Positions 50,097-58,848 of a DNA stretch of 64,000 nucleotides are shown one piece after another. Within the stretch, counting starts at the first letter, position 1, and each line of letters opens with the position of its first letter. This stretch comes from Myxococcales bacterium (GTDB taxonomy: Bacteria; Myxococcota_A; Polyangia; Haliangiales; Haliangiaceae): positions 78,370-142,369 of the forward strand of contig JADKKI010000037.1 of NCBI GenBank assembly GCA_016720595.1, read 5' to 3'. The notes below the pieces were generated by a model. It ran no database searches. It was not told where the DNA came from and saw only the letters and a list, made by a program, of their open reading frames with translations. A program made the translations under genes and the position numbers.

Positions 50097-51512
50097 TTAC
50101 TCGTTGCACACGCGGCGCGCGGGCAGGCGCTTGCCCGGGTTGAGCAGGCCCGACGGATCCCACATCGCCTTCCAGCGGCGTTGCCACTCGATGACCTGCT
50201 CGGATTGCTCGAGATGGATGTAGTCGCGCTTGGTGAGGCCCACGCCGTGCTCGCCCGAGAGGGTGCCCCCGAGGTCGACGGTGGCGCGGAACACCTGCTC
50301 GGCCGCGGACCACATGCGGGTGCGCACGTCGGGGTCGTCGGGGTTGTCGTTCGAGAGCAGGTTGCAGTGGAGGTTGCCGTCGCCGGCGTGGCCGAACACC
50401 GCTGTTGCGATGCCGGTCTCGGCGGAGATCCGATCGATGCGGGCGAGCATCTCGACGATCCGGCCGCGCGGGACGCAGATGTCCTCGTTGACCTTGATCC
50501 GGTACGCCTCCTTGAGCGAGGGCGAGATCAGGCGGCGGGCCTCCCAGACGGAGCGGCGCTCGGCGGGTTCGGTGGCGGCGAGGACGTCGAGGGCGCCGAG
50601 CTCGTCGCAGCGCATGCCGACCTTCTCCATCATCATCTGCATCGACTCGGCCTCGCCATCGACCTCGATCAGCACGATCGCGCCGGCGTTCGCGGGGAAC
50701 CGATAGCGGCTCTTCGCGCGGATGTGATCGATCGAGGCCTTGTCGGCGAGCTCGAGGACGCGCGGGCGCAGGCCGTCCCGGAGCAGCCCGTTGATCGCCG
50801 TGCCGGCGGTCGGGACGTCGGCGAACACGCCGAGCACGGTGGCGGCCGCGGGAGGCTTGGGCAGGAGCTTGACGAGCAGCTCGGTGATCACGCCGAACGT
50901 GCCCTCGGTGCCGACGAAGCCCGCGACCAGATCGTAGCCGGTGACGCCCTTGGCGGTGCGTCGGCCGCAGCGCAGGAGCTCGCCGCCCATCAAGCAGACC
51001 TCGAGGCCGAGGATGTACTCGCGCGTGACGCCGTACTTGAAGGCGCGTGGACCACCGGCGTTGGTCGCGGCGTTGCCGCCGATCGAGCAGAACTCGAGCG
51101 ACGCGGGATCGGGCGGGTAGAACAGACCCTGGTCCTCGACCGCGGTCTGGAGCACCCCGGTGATCACGCCGGGCTCGACCACGGCGATCAGATCTGCGGG
51201 ATCGATCTCCTTGATCCGCTGCATCCGCTCGGTCGACAGCACGACGCCGCCGGCGACCGGCAGCGCACCGCCGCACATGCCACTGCCGGCGCCGCGCGGG
51301 GTGACAGGGACCTTGCGCTCGAGACAGATCCGCAGCACCGCGCAGGCCTGGGCGGCGGACTCGACGAGGACCGCACACTCGGGCGGGTAGAACTCGGGGA
51401 GGGGGCTCTCGTCACGACCGTAGTCGTCGAGCCTCTCGTGCCCCGGCCCGACGATCGCCTGGGCGCCCAGCTCCCGCTCGAGGACGGAGACGATGTCGCT
51501 CGGGGACTTCAC
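50097..51512 (-). CDS. FAD-linked oxidase, GlcD/D-lactate dehydrogenase-like
   Basis: A 471-residue flavoprotein of the GlcD family. The PCMH-type FAD domain contains VTPRGAGSGMCGGALPVAGGVVLST, the second half of the site YPPDPASLEFCSIGGNAATNAGGP, and the C-terminal domain TAVFGHAGDGNLHCNLLS and GTLSGEHGVGLTKRDYI. It oxidises a 2-hydroxyacid such as glycolate or D-lactate. No glcE or glcF gene is adjacent. The A-type carrier gene lies 21 bp upstream on the same strand. Confidence 0.92.
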   Translation of the reverse strand: MKSPSDIVSVLERELGAQAIVGPGHERLDDYGRDESPLPEFYPPECAVLVESAAQACAVLRICLERKVPVTPRGAGSGMCGGALPVAGGVVLSTERMQRIKEIDPADLIAVVEPGVITGVLQTAVEDQGLFYPPDPASLEFCSIGGNAATNAGGPRAFKYGVTREYILGLEVCLMGGELLRCGRRTAKGVTGYDLVAGFVGTEGTFGVITELLVKLLPKPPAAATVLGVFADVPTAGTAINGLLRDGLRPRVLELADKASIDHIRAKSRYRFPANAGAIVLIEVDGEAESMQMMMEKVGMRCDELGALDVLAATEPAERRSVWEARRLISPSLKEAYRIKVNEDICVPRGRIVEMLARIDRISAETGIATAVFGHAGDGNLHCNLLSNDNPDDPDVRTRMWSAAEQVFRATVDLGGTLSGEHGVGLTKRDYIHLEQSEQVIEWQRRWKAMWDPSGLLNPGKRLPARRVCNE

Positions 51513-51533
51513 GCCATATGTATAGCGCTGCCG

Positions 51534-51929
51534 CTACACGGAGAACGACGAGCCGCAGCCACAGGTCGACTTCACGTTCGGATTGTTGAACTTGAAGCCG
51601 GCGCCCTGGAGGCCCTCGACGTAGTCGATCTCGACGCCGACGAGGTACATCAGGCTCATTTCGTCCACGACGACCTTGACGCCGGCGATCTCGAGGGCGC
51701 GATCGACCTCGGCGGACTCGTCGAAGTACAGGTCGTAGGAGAACCCGGCACAGCCGCCACCGACGACACGGAGGCGCAGCGCCATGGTTGGCTCGATGCC
51801 CTCGGCCTCACGGATCTCGTTGATCTTCGTGGCCGCGGTGGCGGTGATCTTGACCATCGACTCCGGACCACCCGGATCGAGGGGCATCGGGGCGGGGGAG
51901 GTGTTGGTTGCGGTGGCTAGCTCAGACAT
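51534..51929 (-). CDS. A-type iron-sulfur carrier (ErpA/IscA-like)
   Basis: A 131-residue HesB/IscA family protein. The three conserved cysteines are in GGGCAGFSYDL and CGCGSSF; FKFNNPNVKSTCGCG is the usual C-terminus. It passes Fe-S clusters to apoproteins. A second family member is coded in the isc operon at 62944; this one is longer at the N-terminus and is likely the ErpA-type partner. The gene is divergent from the rhodanese-ThiF gene, and a perfect palindrome ACCCTCACGTGAGGGT lies in its promoter. Confidence 0.92.
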   Translation of the reverse strand: MSELATATNTSPAPMPLDPGGPESMVKITATAATKINEIREAEGIEPTMALRLRVVGGGCAGFSYDLYFDESAEVDRALEIAGVKVVVDEMSLMYLVGVEIDYVEGLQGAGFKFNNPNVKSTCGCGSSFSV

Positions 51930-51938
51930 GACCCATGC

Positions 51939-51967
51939 ACCTTACCCTCACGTGAGGGTCATGGCAA
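51939..51967 (-). promoter_or_regulatory. Promoter of the A-type carrier gene, with operator in the spacer
   Basis: On the minus strand TTGCCA (51962-51967) and TAAGGT (51939-51944) are 17 bases apart, giving a start near 51931, only a few bases before the ATG at 51929. The palindrome 51944-51959 fills most of the spacer, so a bound regulator would control RNA polymerase directly. Confidence 0.45.
51944..51959. promoter_or_regulatory. Palindromic operator ACCCTCACGTGAGGGT
   Basis: A perfect 16-bp palindrome between the divergent A-type carrier and rhodanese-ThiF genes. Its half-site ACGTGAGG is found again, in both orientations, in front of the isc operon at 60615-60632, and once more at 60553-60560. 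A common regulator, most simply the MerR protein coded at 60659, is inferred. Confidence 0.6.
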
Positions 51968-51976
51968 TCTCGCCAT

Positions 51977-53152
51977 GTGCCGACGTTTGACACGCTGCTC
52001 CGTGATCTTCGGACCTCGTTTGCCGAGATCGATCCCGTCACCCTCCATACCGAGCTCGCCTCCGGCCCACGCCGTCCGATCCTCCTCGACGTCCGGGAGG
52101 CCGACGAGCACGCGACCGGGATCATCCCGGGTGCGATCCACATCCCGCGCGGGTACCTCGAGCTCCGGGTCGAGAAGGCCGTGACCGATCGGGCCGCCCC
52201 GGTGGTCGTGTACTGCGCCGGTGGCACTCGCTCGCTCCTCGCTGCTCGCAGCCTCGGCGAGCTCGGATACACCAACGTGCGCTCGCTCGCGGGCGGGTTC
52301 ACCGGGTGGAAGCGCAATGGGCTGGCGTGGGAGCAGCCGCTCGTCCTGCGCGCCGATCAAGAGGCACGGTACTCGCGGCACACGATGTTGCCCGAGGTCG
52401 GCGTCGCCGGGCAGCTCAAGCTCCTCGGCTCCAAGGTCCTGTGCATCGGCGCGGGCGGGCTCGGCTCGCCGTCGAGCATGTACCTCGCGGCCGCAGGTGT
52501 CGGGACGCTCGGGATGATCGACGACGACGTGGTCGATGCGTCGAACCTCCAGCGCCAGCTGCTCCACGGCACCGATCGCGTGGGCAAGGCGAAGGTCGAT
52601 TCGGCCGAGCTCACGCTGCGCGGCCTCAACCCCGACGTCCAGGTCGACAAGCACCGCACGCGGATCACCTCCGACAACGCGCTCCAGCTGATCGGCGGCT
52701 ACGACGTCGTGATCGACGGTGCGGACAACTTCGCCACCCGCTACCTCGTCAACGACTGCGCGCTCCGCCTCGGCAAGCCGGTGATCCACGCATCGATCTT
52801 CCGGTTCGAAGGTCAGCTCACCGTGTTCTCGGCGACGGGCGGCCCCTGCTATCGCTGCCTGTATCCGCAGCCGCCGCCGGCCGAGGAGGCGCCGTCGTGC
52901 GCCGAGGCGGGGGTGCTCGGGGTGCTTCCCGGCGTGATGGGCGTCCTGCAGGCGACCGAGGCGATCAAGCTGCTGCTCGGCCTGGGCGACACCCTGGCCG
53001 GCCGGCTCCTCGTCTACGACGCGCTCAAGGCCCGGTTCCGCGAGCTCAAGCTGCGCCGCGACCCGGCGTGCCCGACCTGCGGCGATGGGGTGGATCGGTC
53101 GAAGATCCCGCTCATCGACTACGAGCAGTTCTGCGCCGGCCCCAAGCACTAA
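51977..53152 (+). CDS. Rhodanese-ThiF/MoeB fusion sulfur-carrier adenylyltransferase
   Basis: A 391-residue protein from GTG 51977. Residues about 10-115 form a rhodanese domain with active-site loop CAGGTRS; residues about 130-385 form the E1-like adenylyltransferase with VLCIGAGGLGSPSSMYLAAAG, NLQRQLLHG, DGADNFATRYLVND and two CxxC zinc pairs (CYRCLY, CPTCGD). It activates and sulfurates a ThiS/MoaD-type carrier. In most MoeZ/MOCS3 proteins the rhodanese is C-terminal; here it comes first. It is divergent from the A-type Fe-S carrier with a shared operator, so both may respond to sulfur or iron status. Confidence 0.9.
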   Translation: MPTFDTLLRDLRTSFAEIDPVTLHTELASGPRRPILLDVREADEHATGIIPGAIHIPRGYLELRVEKAVTDRAAPVVVYCAGGTRSLLAARSLGELGYTNVRSLAGGFTGWKRNGLAWEQPLVLRADQEARYSRHTMLPEVGVAGQLKLLGSKVLCIGAGGLGSPSSMYLAAAGVGTLGMIDDDVVDASNLQRQLLHGTDRVGKAKVDSAELTLRGLNPDVQVDKHRTRITSDNALQLIGGYDVVIDGADNFATRYLVNDCALRLGKPVIHASIFRFEGQLTVFSATGGPCYRCLYPQPPPAEEAPSCAEAGVLGVLPGVMGVLQATEAIKLLLGLGDTLAGRLLVYDALKARFRELKLRRDPACPTCGDGVDRSKIPLIDYEQFCAGPKH

Positions 53153-53197
53153 GACACCTCGCGCACCGGGCACCCGGTCTCGGCATTCGCGCTGCGC

Positions 53198-53203
53198 TAC
53201 ACT
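53198..53203 (+). promoter_or_regulatory. -10-like box TACACT directly before the kinase start
   Basis: TACACT ends 8 bases before GTG 53212, so the transcript would begin at or next to the start codon (leaderless). No -35 box is recognisable, and no Shine-Dalgarno is present. Confidence 0.3.
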
Positions 53204-53211
53204 CGTAGCCA

Positions 53212-55083
53212 GTGATCGGTGCCGGCCAGCTGATCGGCAACTACCGCATCGTCTCGAAGCTCGGGACGGGCGGCATGGGAGCCGTGTTCCTCGCCGAGCA
53301 TCCGATGATCGGCAAGAAGGTCGCGCTCAAGGTGATCCACCGGGAGCTGGCGACCAACAAGGAGGTCGTCCAGCGGTTCTTCCAGGAAGCGCGCGCGGTC
53401 AACCGGATCGGCAACGAGCACATCGTCGAGATCCACGACTTCGGCGTGACGCCCGAGGGCGACCACTTCTACATCATGGAGTACCTCGAGGGCCGCACGC
53501 TCGCGTCCGTCCTCGCACGCGAGACCGCCCTCGAGACGATGCGGGCGCTCCACGTCGGCGCGCAGATCGCGAGCGCGCTCTCGGCGGCGCACAACTCCGG
53601 TGTGATCCACCGCGATCTCAAGCCCGACAACATCATGCTGATGACCCGGCTCGGCGATCCGGACTTCGTGAAGGTGCTCGACTTCGGGCTCGCCAAGATG
53701 TTCCAGGGCTCCGGGGCGTCGGCGGTGCAGACGGCGGCCGGCGTGCTCCTCGGGACGCCGCAGTACATGTCGCCCGAGGCGTGCGAGAGCAAGCGCGACA
53801 TCGATCACCGCACGGACATCTATGCGCTCGGCATCCTCCTGTTCCAGATGATGACCGGCGTGTTGCCGTTCGACGGCGAGACGATGGGCGAGGTGCTGGT
53901 CAAGCAGGTGACCGCGCTGCCGCCGGTGCCGCGTGGGCTCAACTCGATGATCCCACCTTCGGTGGAGCAGATCCTCCTGCGCTGCCTCGCGAAGCATCCC
54001 GATGCACGGTTCCAGACCATGCAGGCGCTGCGCGAGGCGCTCCTGGATCCCGAGGCCTATCTGCACGGCTCGCCCCCGATCGCACCCGCGCGGTCGGTCG
54101 CGCCGGGCGAGGCGGTGGCCGATGCCCGTGCCGTGCAGGCGCATGCGAACGCGAAGACCCGGATGCTGCAAGCGGATCAGCAGCAGCTCGCAGCGGCGGG
54201 AGGTCCGTCGGCCGTCCATGCGGCGACGATCATCGGCGCCCCGATCCCGGTGACCTCGAAGAGCCGCCAGATCCCGGTGCCCGGTCTCGTGCCACCCCAG
54301 GAGGTCAAGCACAACACGATGCGGATCTCGACGCCGATGGGCTACTCGTCGCGCCCGCCGCGCCGGGTGTGGCCGATCGTGCTCGTGGTCGGGCTGCTGG
54401 TCGGTCTCGGTGGGGGAGCGTTCGCGGTGGCGTGGTACCGGCGATCGCAGACCGGTGGCGGTGAGACCGTCGCGAGCGGCAGTGGGAGCGCGGGCAGCGC
54501 TGGCTCCGGCGCGCAGAGCCTGTCGGATGCGATGAACGGCAGCGATCGGAGTGCGGGGAGTGCAGGGAGTGCAGGGAGCGCGACCAAGGCGAGCGCGGTC
54601 GATGCGGCGGTCGATGCGCCACCGGCGGTCGATGCGGCAACGTCGGTCAGTGCGTCGGCCGATGCGGCACTGCCCACTGACGCCCCGGCGCCGGCGGACG
54701 CGACGAGTGCGCAGCTCAGCGTCGATGCCGCGGTCGTGGCTCCGCCTGTGGATGCGGGGGCGCCCGGCGTCCCGACGGGCAAGCTCGCCCGGCTGACCCT
54801 CGATTCGTCACCGGTCGGTGCCAGCGTGTTCGGCCCCGACGGCACGCTTCTCGGGAAGACCCCGATCAAGGTCGACTGGGCGGTCTCCGCGAAGGCCGTG
54901 GTGTTCGAGCTCAAGCTGAAGGGCTACCGCGACAAGAAGACCGAGATCACCGTGACCTCGAACACGATGACCCGCGTCGAGCTCGAGCGCATCCCGGTGA
55001 TCCGGCCGGGCGGTGGCAGTGGGCGTGGCTCGGGGAAGGGCAGCGGCGACGGCAATGGGCTGATCCGTCCCGACGATCTGTAG
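53212..55083 (+). CDS. Membrane serine/threonine kinase with C-terminal PEGA domain
   Basis: A 623-residue Hanks-type kinase from GTG 53212. Kinase domain about 9-270: GTGGMGAVFLAEH, VALKVI, HRDLKPDNIML, DFGLAKMF, GTPQYMSPEA, all catalytic residues present. A transmembrane helix lies at about 380-405 (RVWPIVLVVGLLVGLGGGAFAVAW), then an Ala/Ser/Asp-rich linker, a PEGA-like domain (about 525-605; ARLTLDSSPVGASVFGPDG, FELKLKGYRDKKTEITV) and a Gly/Ser tail. The external PEGA part may bind the cell surface. It stands alone and is divergent in sequence from the kinase at 38256. Confidence 0.94.
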   Translation: MIGAGQLIGNYRIVSKLGTGGMGAVFLAEHPMIGKKVALKVIHRELATNKEVVQRFFQEARAVNRIGNEHIVEIHDFGVTPEGDHFYIMEYLEGRTLASVLARETALETMRALHVGAQIASALSAAHNSGVIHRDLKPDNIMLMTRLGDPDFVKVLDFGLAKMFQGSGASAVQTAAGVLLGTPQYMSPEACESKRDIDHRTDIYALGILLFQMMTGVLPFDGETMGEVLVKQVTALPPVPRGLNSMIPPSVEQILLRCLAKHPDARFQTMQALREALLDPEAYLHGSPPIAPARSVAPGEAVADARAVQAHANAKTRMLQADQQQLAAAGGPSAVHAATIIGAPIPVTSKSRQIPVPGLVPPQEVKHNTMRISTPMGYSSRPPRRVWPIVLVVGLLVGLGGGAFAVAWYRRSQTGGGETVASGSGSAGSAGSGAQSLSDAMNGSDRSAGSAGSAGSATKASAVDAAVDAPPAVDAATSVSASADAALPTDAPAPADATSAQLSVDAAVVAPPVDAGAPGVPTGKLARLTLDSSPVGASVFGPDGTLLGKTPIKVDWAVSAKAVVFELKLKGYRDKKTEITVTSNTMTRVELERIPVIRPGGGSGRGSGKGSGDGNGLIRPDDL

Positions 55084-55100
55084 GCTATGCTGCCCAGCTC

Positions 55101-56678
55101 ATGGTGTTAGCCCTCGTCGCAGGTCTCGTCATCGCGGTGGTCACCGCGCTGCTCGCGATGCGTGCGGGGGCCGCCGAGGCCAGCAAGCAGGCACGCCGCG
55201 CGATCGATGAGGCGCGGGCCGAGGCCGCCGCGCAGGTCAAGGCCGCGCAGCTCGAGGCGGCGACGGCCGTCCGCGAGCTCGAGACCGCGGCGCGCACCGA
55301 GGCCCTCGACCAGCGAACCGCCGCCGACGAGGCCCTGGCCGCGGACGAGCAGCGGGTCGCCAAGCGCGAGGATGCGTTCGCACGGCGGCAGGCCGAGTCC
55401 ACAGGCACCGAGGATGCGATCGAGCAGCGCGAGGCCGCGCTCGATGGCACCCATCGTGAGGTCCAGTCGCGCCGGGATCGCGCGTCGGGCATCGAGAACG
55501 ATGCGAAGCGGAAGCTCCAGCAGCTCCGCGGCGAGCTCGAGATGCGGGCGGGCGTGAAGGCCGCCGAGCTGGTCGAGCAGATGTCCCGGGGCTGGCTCGA
55601 GGAGGCGCGGGCGCGGGCGGCGCAGCAGGTGCGGGCGATCGATCAGACCGCCGCGGATCCCGCGCACGATCGCGAGGCGCAGCGCGTGATGGAGATCGCG
55701 GCCACGCGGTACCACCACCACTACCTGACCGAGCGCGCCCAGAACTTCCTGCGGATCGGCCCGGACCTCGTCGGGATCCTGCTCGACAACGGCGGTGTGC
55801 TCCACCAGGCGATCCAGACGGTCGCCGGCGTGCAGCTGCTGGTCAGCGACGAGAAGGATGCGATCCGGCTCGACGGCCTCGATGGCGTGGGCAAGGAGTT
55901 CGTGCGGCGCGCGTTCAACCGGCTGATCAAGAAGCAGGAGTCTCTCGAGGACGCGCGCAAGGATCCCGAGGGCTGGGCCGGCCGAGGCCGCGAGGTGCTG
56001 AACCAGGAGATCCGCTCGCTCGGCAAGCGCGCGTTCCAGGTGCTCGGCATCCCGAAGGCGCACCCCGAGATCGTCGAGCTCGTCGGCGCACTCAACTTCC
56101 GCACCAGCTACACGCAGAACCAGTGGTGGCATGCGGTGGAGTCCAGCTACCTGTGCGGGATGATGGCCGCGGAGCTCGGGCTCGACGAGAAGCTCGCGCG
56201 GCGCGCCACGCTGATGCACGACATCGGCAAGGCGCTGACCCACAAGATCGAGGGCTCGCACGCGGTGATCGGCGCAGACATCGCGCGTCGCGTGGGTGAG
56301 TCCGAGCTCGTCGCGAACGCGATCGGCGCGCACCACGCAGACGAGCCGTGCAACTCCGTCTACGCCTACCTGGTGGCGGCCTCCGATGCGATGAGCGGCG
56401 CGCGACCTGGCGCCCGCCGTGAGCTCGCCGAGGGCTTCACCGCGAAGGTCGAGGATCTGGAGCGGATCGGTGCTGCGCGCCGCGGGGTCGCACATGCGCA
56501 CGCGGTCCACGGCGGGCGCGAGCTGCGCGTCTACGTGCGCGAGCGCGAGGTCGACGATCTGACGGTGGTCGAGATGTCGTCCGAGATCGCGGCGCAGATC
56601 TCCGAGGAGATGACGTTCCCCGGGCAGATCAAGGTCACCGTGATCCGCGCGTTCGAAGCGACCGCCACCGCGAACTGA
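55101..56678 (+). CDS. RNase Y-like membrane HD-domain protein with degenerate KH domain
   Basis: A 525-residue protein: N-terminal membrane helix (1-18), long coiled coil rich in Ala, Glu and Arg (about 20-190), a KH-like region (about 240-300) in which the GxxG loop is replaced by LDNGG, and an HD domain (about 340-440) with HAVESSYLCGMMAAELG, HDIGKALTHKIEGSHAVIGADIA, HHADEP and DAMSGARPGARRE, all typical of RNase Y. RNase Y cleaves mRNA at the membrane. The weak KH motif makes RNA specificity uncertain; it may be a paralogue of a canonical rny elsewhere. A TATGCT box lies 9 bases before the ATG. Confidence 0.85.
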   Translation: MVLALVAGLVIAVVTALLAMRAGAAEASKQARRAIDEARAEAAAQVKAAQLEAATAVRELETAARTEALDQRTAADEALAADEQRVAKREDAFARRQAESTGTEDAIEQREAALDGTHREVQSRRDRASGIENDAKRKLQQLRGELEMRAGVKAAELVEQMSRGWLEEARARAAQQVRAIDQTAADPAHDREAQRVMEIAATRYHHHYLTERAQNFLRIGPDLVGILLDNGGVLHQAIQTVAGVQLLVSDEKDAIRLDGLDGVGKEFVRRAFNRLIKKQESLEDARKDPEGWAGRGREVLNQEIRSLGKRAFQVLGIPKAHPEIVELVGALNFRTSYTQNQWWHAVESSYLCGMMAAELGLDEKLARRATLMHDIGKALTHKIEGSHAVIGADIARRVGESELVANAIGAHHADEPCNSVYAYLVAASDAMSGARPGARRELAEGFTAKVEDLERIGAARRGVAHAHAVHGGRELRVYVREREVDDLTVVEMSSEIAAQISEEMTFPGQIKVTVIRAFEATATAN

Positions 56679-56696
56679 CGCGCTCGCCGCGATCGC

Positions 56697-58142
56697 TCAG
56701 ACCGCGACGACGACGCCGGTGAGGCCGCCCCTCTGTCCGACGTTGACGACACGCCGCTTTGACGCGCGGCCGAGGATGCCGAGCCCGCGCTGCGTGGCGA
56801 GGAAGCCGCACACCACGTAGAACTCCTCGAGGGAGATCTTGCCGTCGTCGGCGAGCACGGGGAAGTCCTTGACCCGCACGTCGACATAGCGCTGCGCGAC
56901 GACGCCACCGGTGTCGTCCGAGGTCTCCGCCAGCGCCGCCGCGAGAGCCTCGTCCCACTGCGCGAGATCGACGTGGGGGCCGACGACGATGCCGTAGCCA
57001 CCGAACGAGCGGTTCGGCTTGAGGACGAGCCGGTCCTTGTTGCGGCGGAGCCACGGCAACAGATCGATGTCCTGGCCATCGGGATCCGTGGTCCGGAACT
57101 CGCGGATCCTGCGCGTCCACAGCACGTGGTGCCGGAAGATCCGCTGCTGGCGCATCGTGAACGTCCTGGCGAACTCGGGCGTGGTCAGCACCTCGAACGT
57201 CGACTTGTGGTCGAGCTCGCCGGCGAGCGAGGACACCACCTGATTCTCGAGGAACGCGTGCCGCAGGCCGGTGAGGTCGGCGCCTTCGTCCTCCATCTGG
57301 AGGAACATCGCCATCTCGGCGTCGCGGTAGACCACGTCGATCGGCAGGGCGCCGCAGGACAGCTGGCCATCGCGGACCTCGAGCTCGCGCGGATCGCAGA
57401 TCACGGCGCGGATGCCGTGGGTCTCGAGATACTCGACGAGGAACGGGAACTCGTTGGGCCCACCGACCAGCCCGCGCTCCTGCACGAACGCGGTGGTGAG
57501 GTTCGGGCGACGGAGCTGGCGCGCGTGGCGGGTCAGCTCCTCGAGCAAGAGGTGTCGCATGTCGGCCTGCGGCTTGACCACGAAGCCGGGCGCGACCCGC
57601 TGCATCGCGGGCGCGACGACGTTGATCAGGATCTCGCTGACCTTGGGCCCGTAGTACATGCCGCCGACGCCCACCGAGTTGGTCTCGAAGAAGTGGAACT
57701 GCCCGTCCCAGTCGTCATCGGCGAAGTCCGCGTTCGCATCGAGCCGGGCGATCACGGGCTGCGGCTGGTCCCCGAGCCGGGTCAGCACCTCGCGCAGCCA
57801 GCGGTCCTCTCGTTCGGTGAACGGCAGCATCTCGCGCACGCGCGCGTCGTGCAGGTAGAGCCTGGGCAGCCGCTCGAAGGCGCGGTTCAGATCGAGGCAG
57901 ACCCGATGGAAGTACGCCTCCTGGTCGGAACGGATCACGCGCGGGCGGATCATGATCGGGACGACCTGGCTCTGGCCGTCGTCGTCCTCGTAGATGATCT
58001 GGGCGGCCTCGGCCTCGGCCTTCACGCGCTCGAACAGCGCACGGGCCTCGGCGGGCGGGATCCCGAGGAAGATCTCGTTGATCGTGCGGCCGAGGCGAGC
58101 GTCGACGCGCCGCTCGGTCCGCCGGCTCCTCCTGCGCGGCAC
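56697..58142 (-). CDS. ATP-grasp-like protein
   Basis: A 481-residue protein. DRLVLKPNRSFGGYGIVVG (about residue 395) is the ATP-grasp nucleotide loop, HFFETNSVGVGGMYYGPKVSEI and DVVYRDAEMAMFLQMEDEGAD are further conserved-looking blocks, and VVAQRYVDVRVKDFPVL resembles the end of the fold. The order of motifs suggests a glutathionylspermidine-synthase-like or circularly permuted ATP-grasp ligase, which would join a carboxylate to an amine. Substrate unknown. The gene is convergent to the RNase Y gene; its GTG/ATG region follows a small metallopeptidase-like gene on the same strand. Confidence 0.72.
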   Translation of the reverse strand: MPRRRSRRTERRVDARLGRTINEIFLGIPPAEARALFERVKAEAEAAQIIYEDDDGQSQVVPIMIRPRVIRSDQEAYFHRVCLDLNRAFERLPRLYLHDARVREMLPFTEREDRWLREVLTRLGDQPQPVIARLDANADFADDDWDGQFHFFETNSVGVGGMYYGPKVSEILINVVAPAMQRVAPGFVVKPQADMRHLLLEELTRHARQLRRPNLTTAFVQERGLVGGPNEFPFLVEYLETHGIRAVICDPRELEVRDGQLSCGALPIDVVYRDAEMAMFLQMEDEGADLTGLRHAFLENQVVSSLAGELDHKSTFEVLTTPEFARTFTMRQQRIFRHHVLWTRRIREFRTTDPDGQDIDLLPWLRRNKDRLVLKPNRSFGGYGIVVGPHVDLAQWDEALAAALAETSDDTGGVVAQRYVDVRVKDFPVLADDGKISLEEFYVVCGFLATQRGLGILGRASKRRVVNVGQRGGLTGVVVAV

Positions 58143-58152
58143 GGGAAAGATG

Positions 58153-58722
58153 CTACCCGGGCGGACGGTAGCTCGCGAGCCAGCTGGCCGCGAACTCGAT
58201 CTGCGCGACGGCGTGCTTGCCGGCGGCGTGGCGCGTGGCCCATTGCTCGATCTCGGCGCGATCGCCGAGCGTGGCCAGGGCGATCCGTACGGCCTCCGCG
58301 AACTGCTCGTGCGGGTGCGTGGCGGCGTAGAGCGAGACCACGCGTCGATACCGCGGGTTGGTCAGGCCGCCGTGCCGGCGGATCCGACGCCCGACCTCGT
58401 CGACGACGGTGCCCACCCGGTACTTCGTGCGGACATCCCCGAACAGGCGCCGGAACGCCGGGGTCCGAGCCACGCGGGGGGCGGCGAACAGCAGCGCGTG
58501 TCCGAGCTCGTGGCGGATCGTCGCGCGGAACGTCAGCGCGGAGTACCGCTCGGAGAGCTCGACGATCTGGCGGGGGATCCGGTCCGCGACCAGCATGGTG
58601 CGGTGCAGGTGGATCACCTGCGGGACCTCCTCCTCGACCCCCGAGCCCTCGATCGACCACACGAATTGGACCTGGGGGCGGACGCCGAACGTGGCCAGCT
58701 CGGCGAGCACCTCGTCGATCAC
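58153..58722 (-). CDS. Putative zinc metallopeptidase-like protein (HELGH)
   Basis: A 189-residue protein from GTG 58722. HELGHALLFA (about 71-80) is a zincin HExxH motif and HPHEQFAEAVRIALA downstream could give the third ligand. In the same frame the sequence stays open 36 codons upstream to a TAG and reads like protein (RRRIDASLRQLLRWLRVTRG), but has no ATG, GTG or TTG; a rare ATC start or a small sequence error is possible. It lies 10 bp upstream of the ATP-grasp gene. Substrate unknown. Confidence 0.7.
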   Translation of the reverse strand: MIDEVLAELATFGVRPQVQFVWSIEGSGVEEEVPQVIHLHRTMLVADRIPRQIVELSERYSALTFRATIRHELGHALLFAAPRVARTPAFRRLFGDVRTKYRVGTVVDEVGRRIRRHGGLTNPRYRRVVSLYAATHPHEQFAEAVRIALATLGDRAEIEQWATRHAAGKHAVAQIEFAASWLASYRPPG

Positions 58723-58848
58723 CGGGTGTGTGGCCGGCGTCCCGGCGAGGTGACGCTCGCGGGCGGCGACCGGCCCGCGCGTGACGCGGAGCCAGCGGAG
58801 CAGCTGTCGAAGCGAGGCGTCGATGCGGCGACGCTAGCACGCACTCCG

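Noticed and set aside
48687..51920. Open frame of 1077 codons on the plus strand over the methyltransferase, GlcD and A-type carrier genes
   Set aside because: It runs antisense to three genes with clear motifs; its sequence is Arg/Gly/Asp/Glu-rich without motif, as expected for the complementary strand of GC-rich coding DNA.
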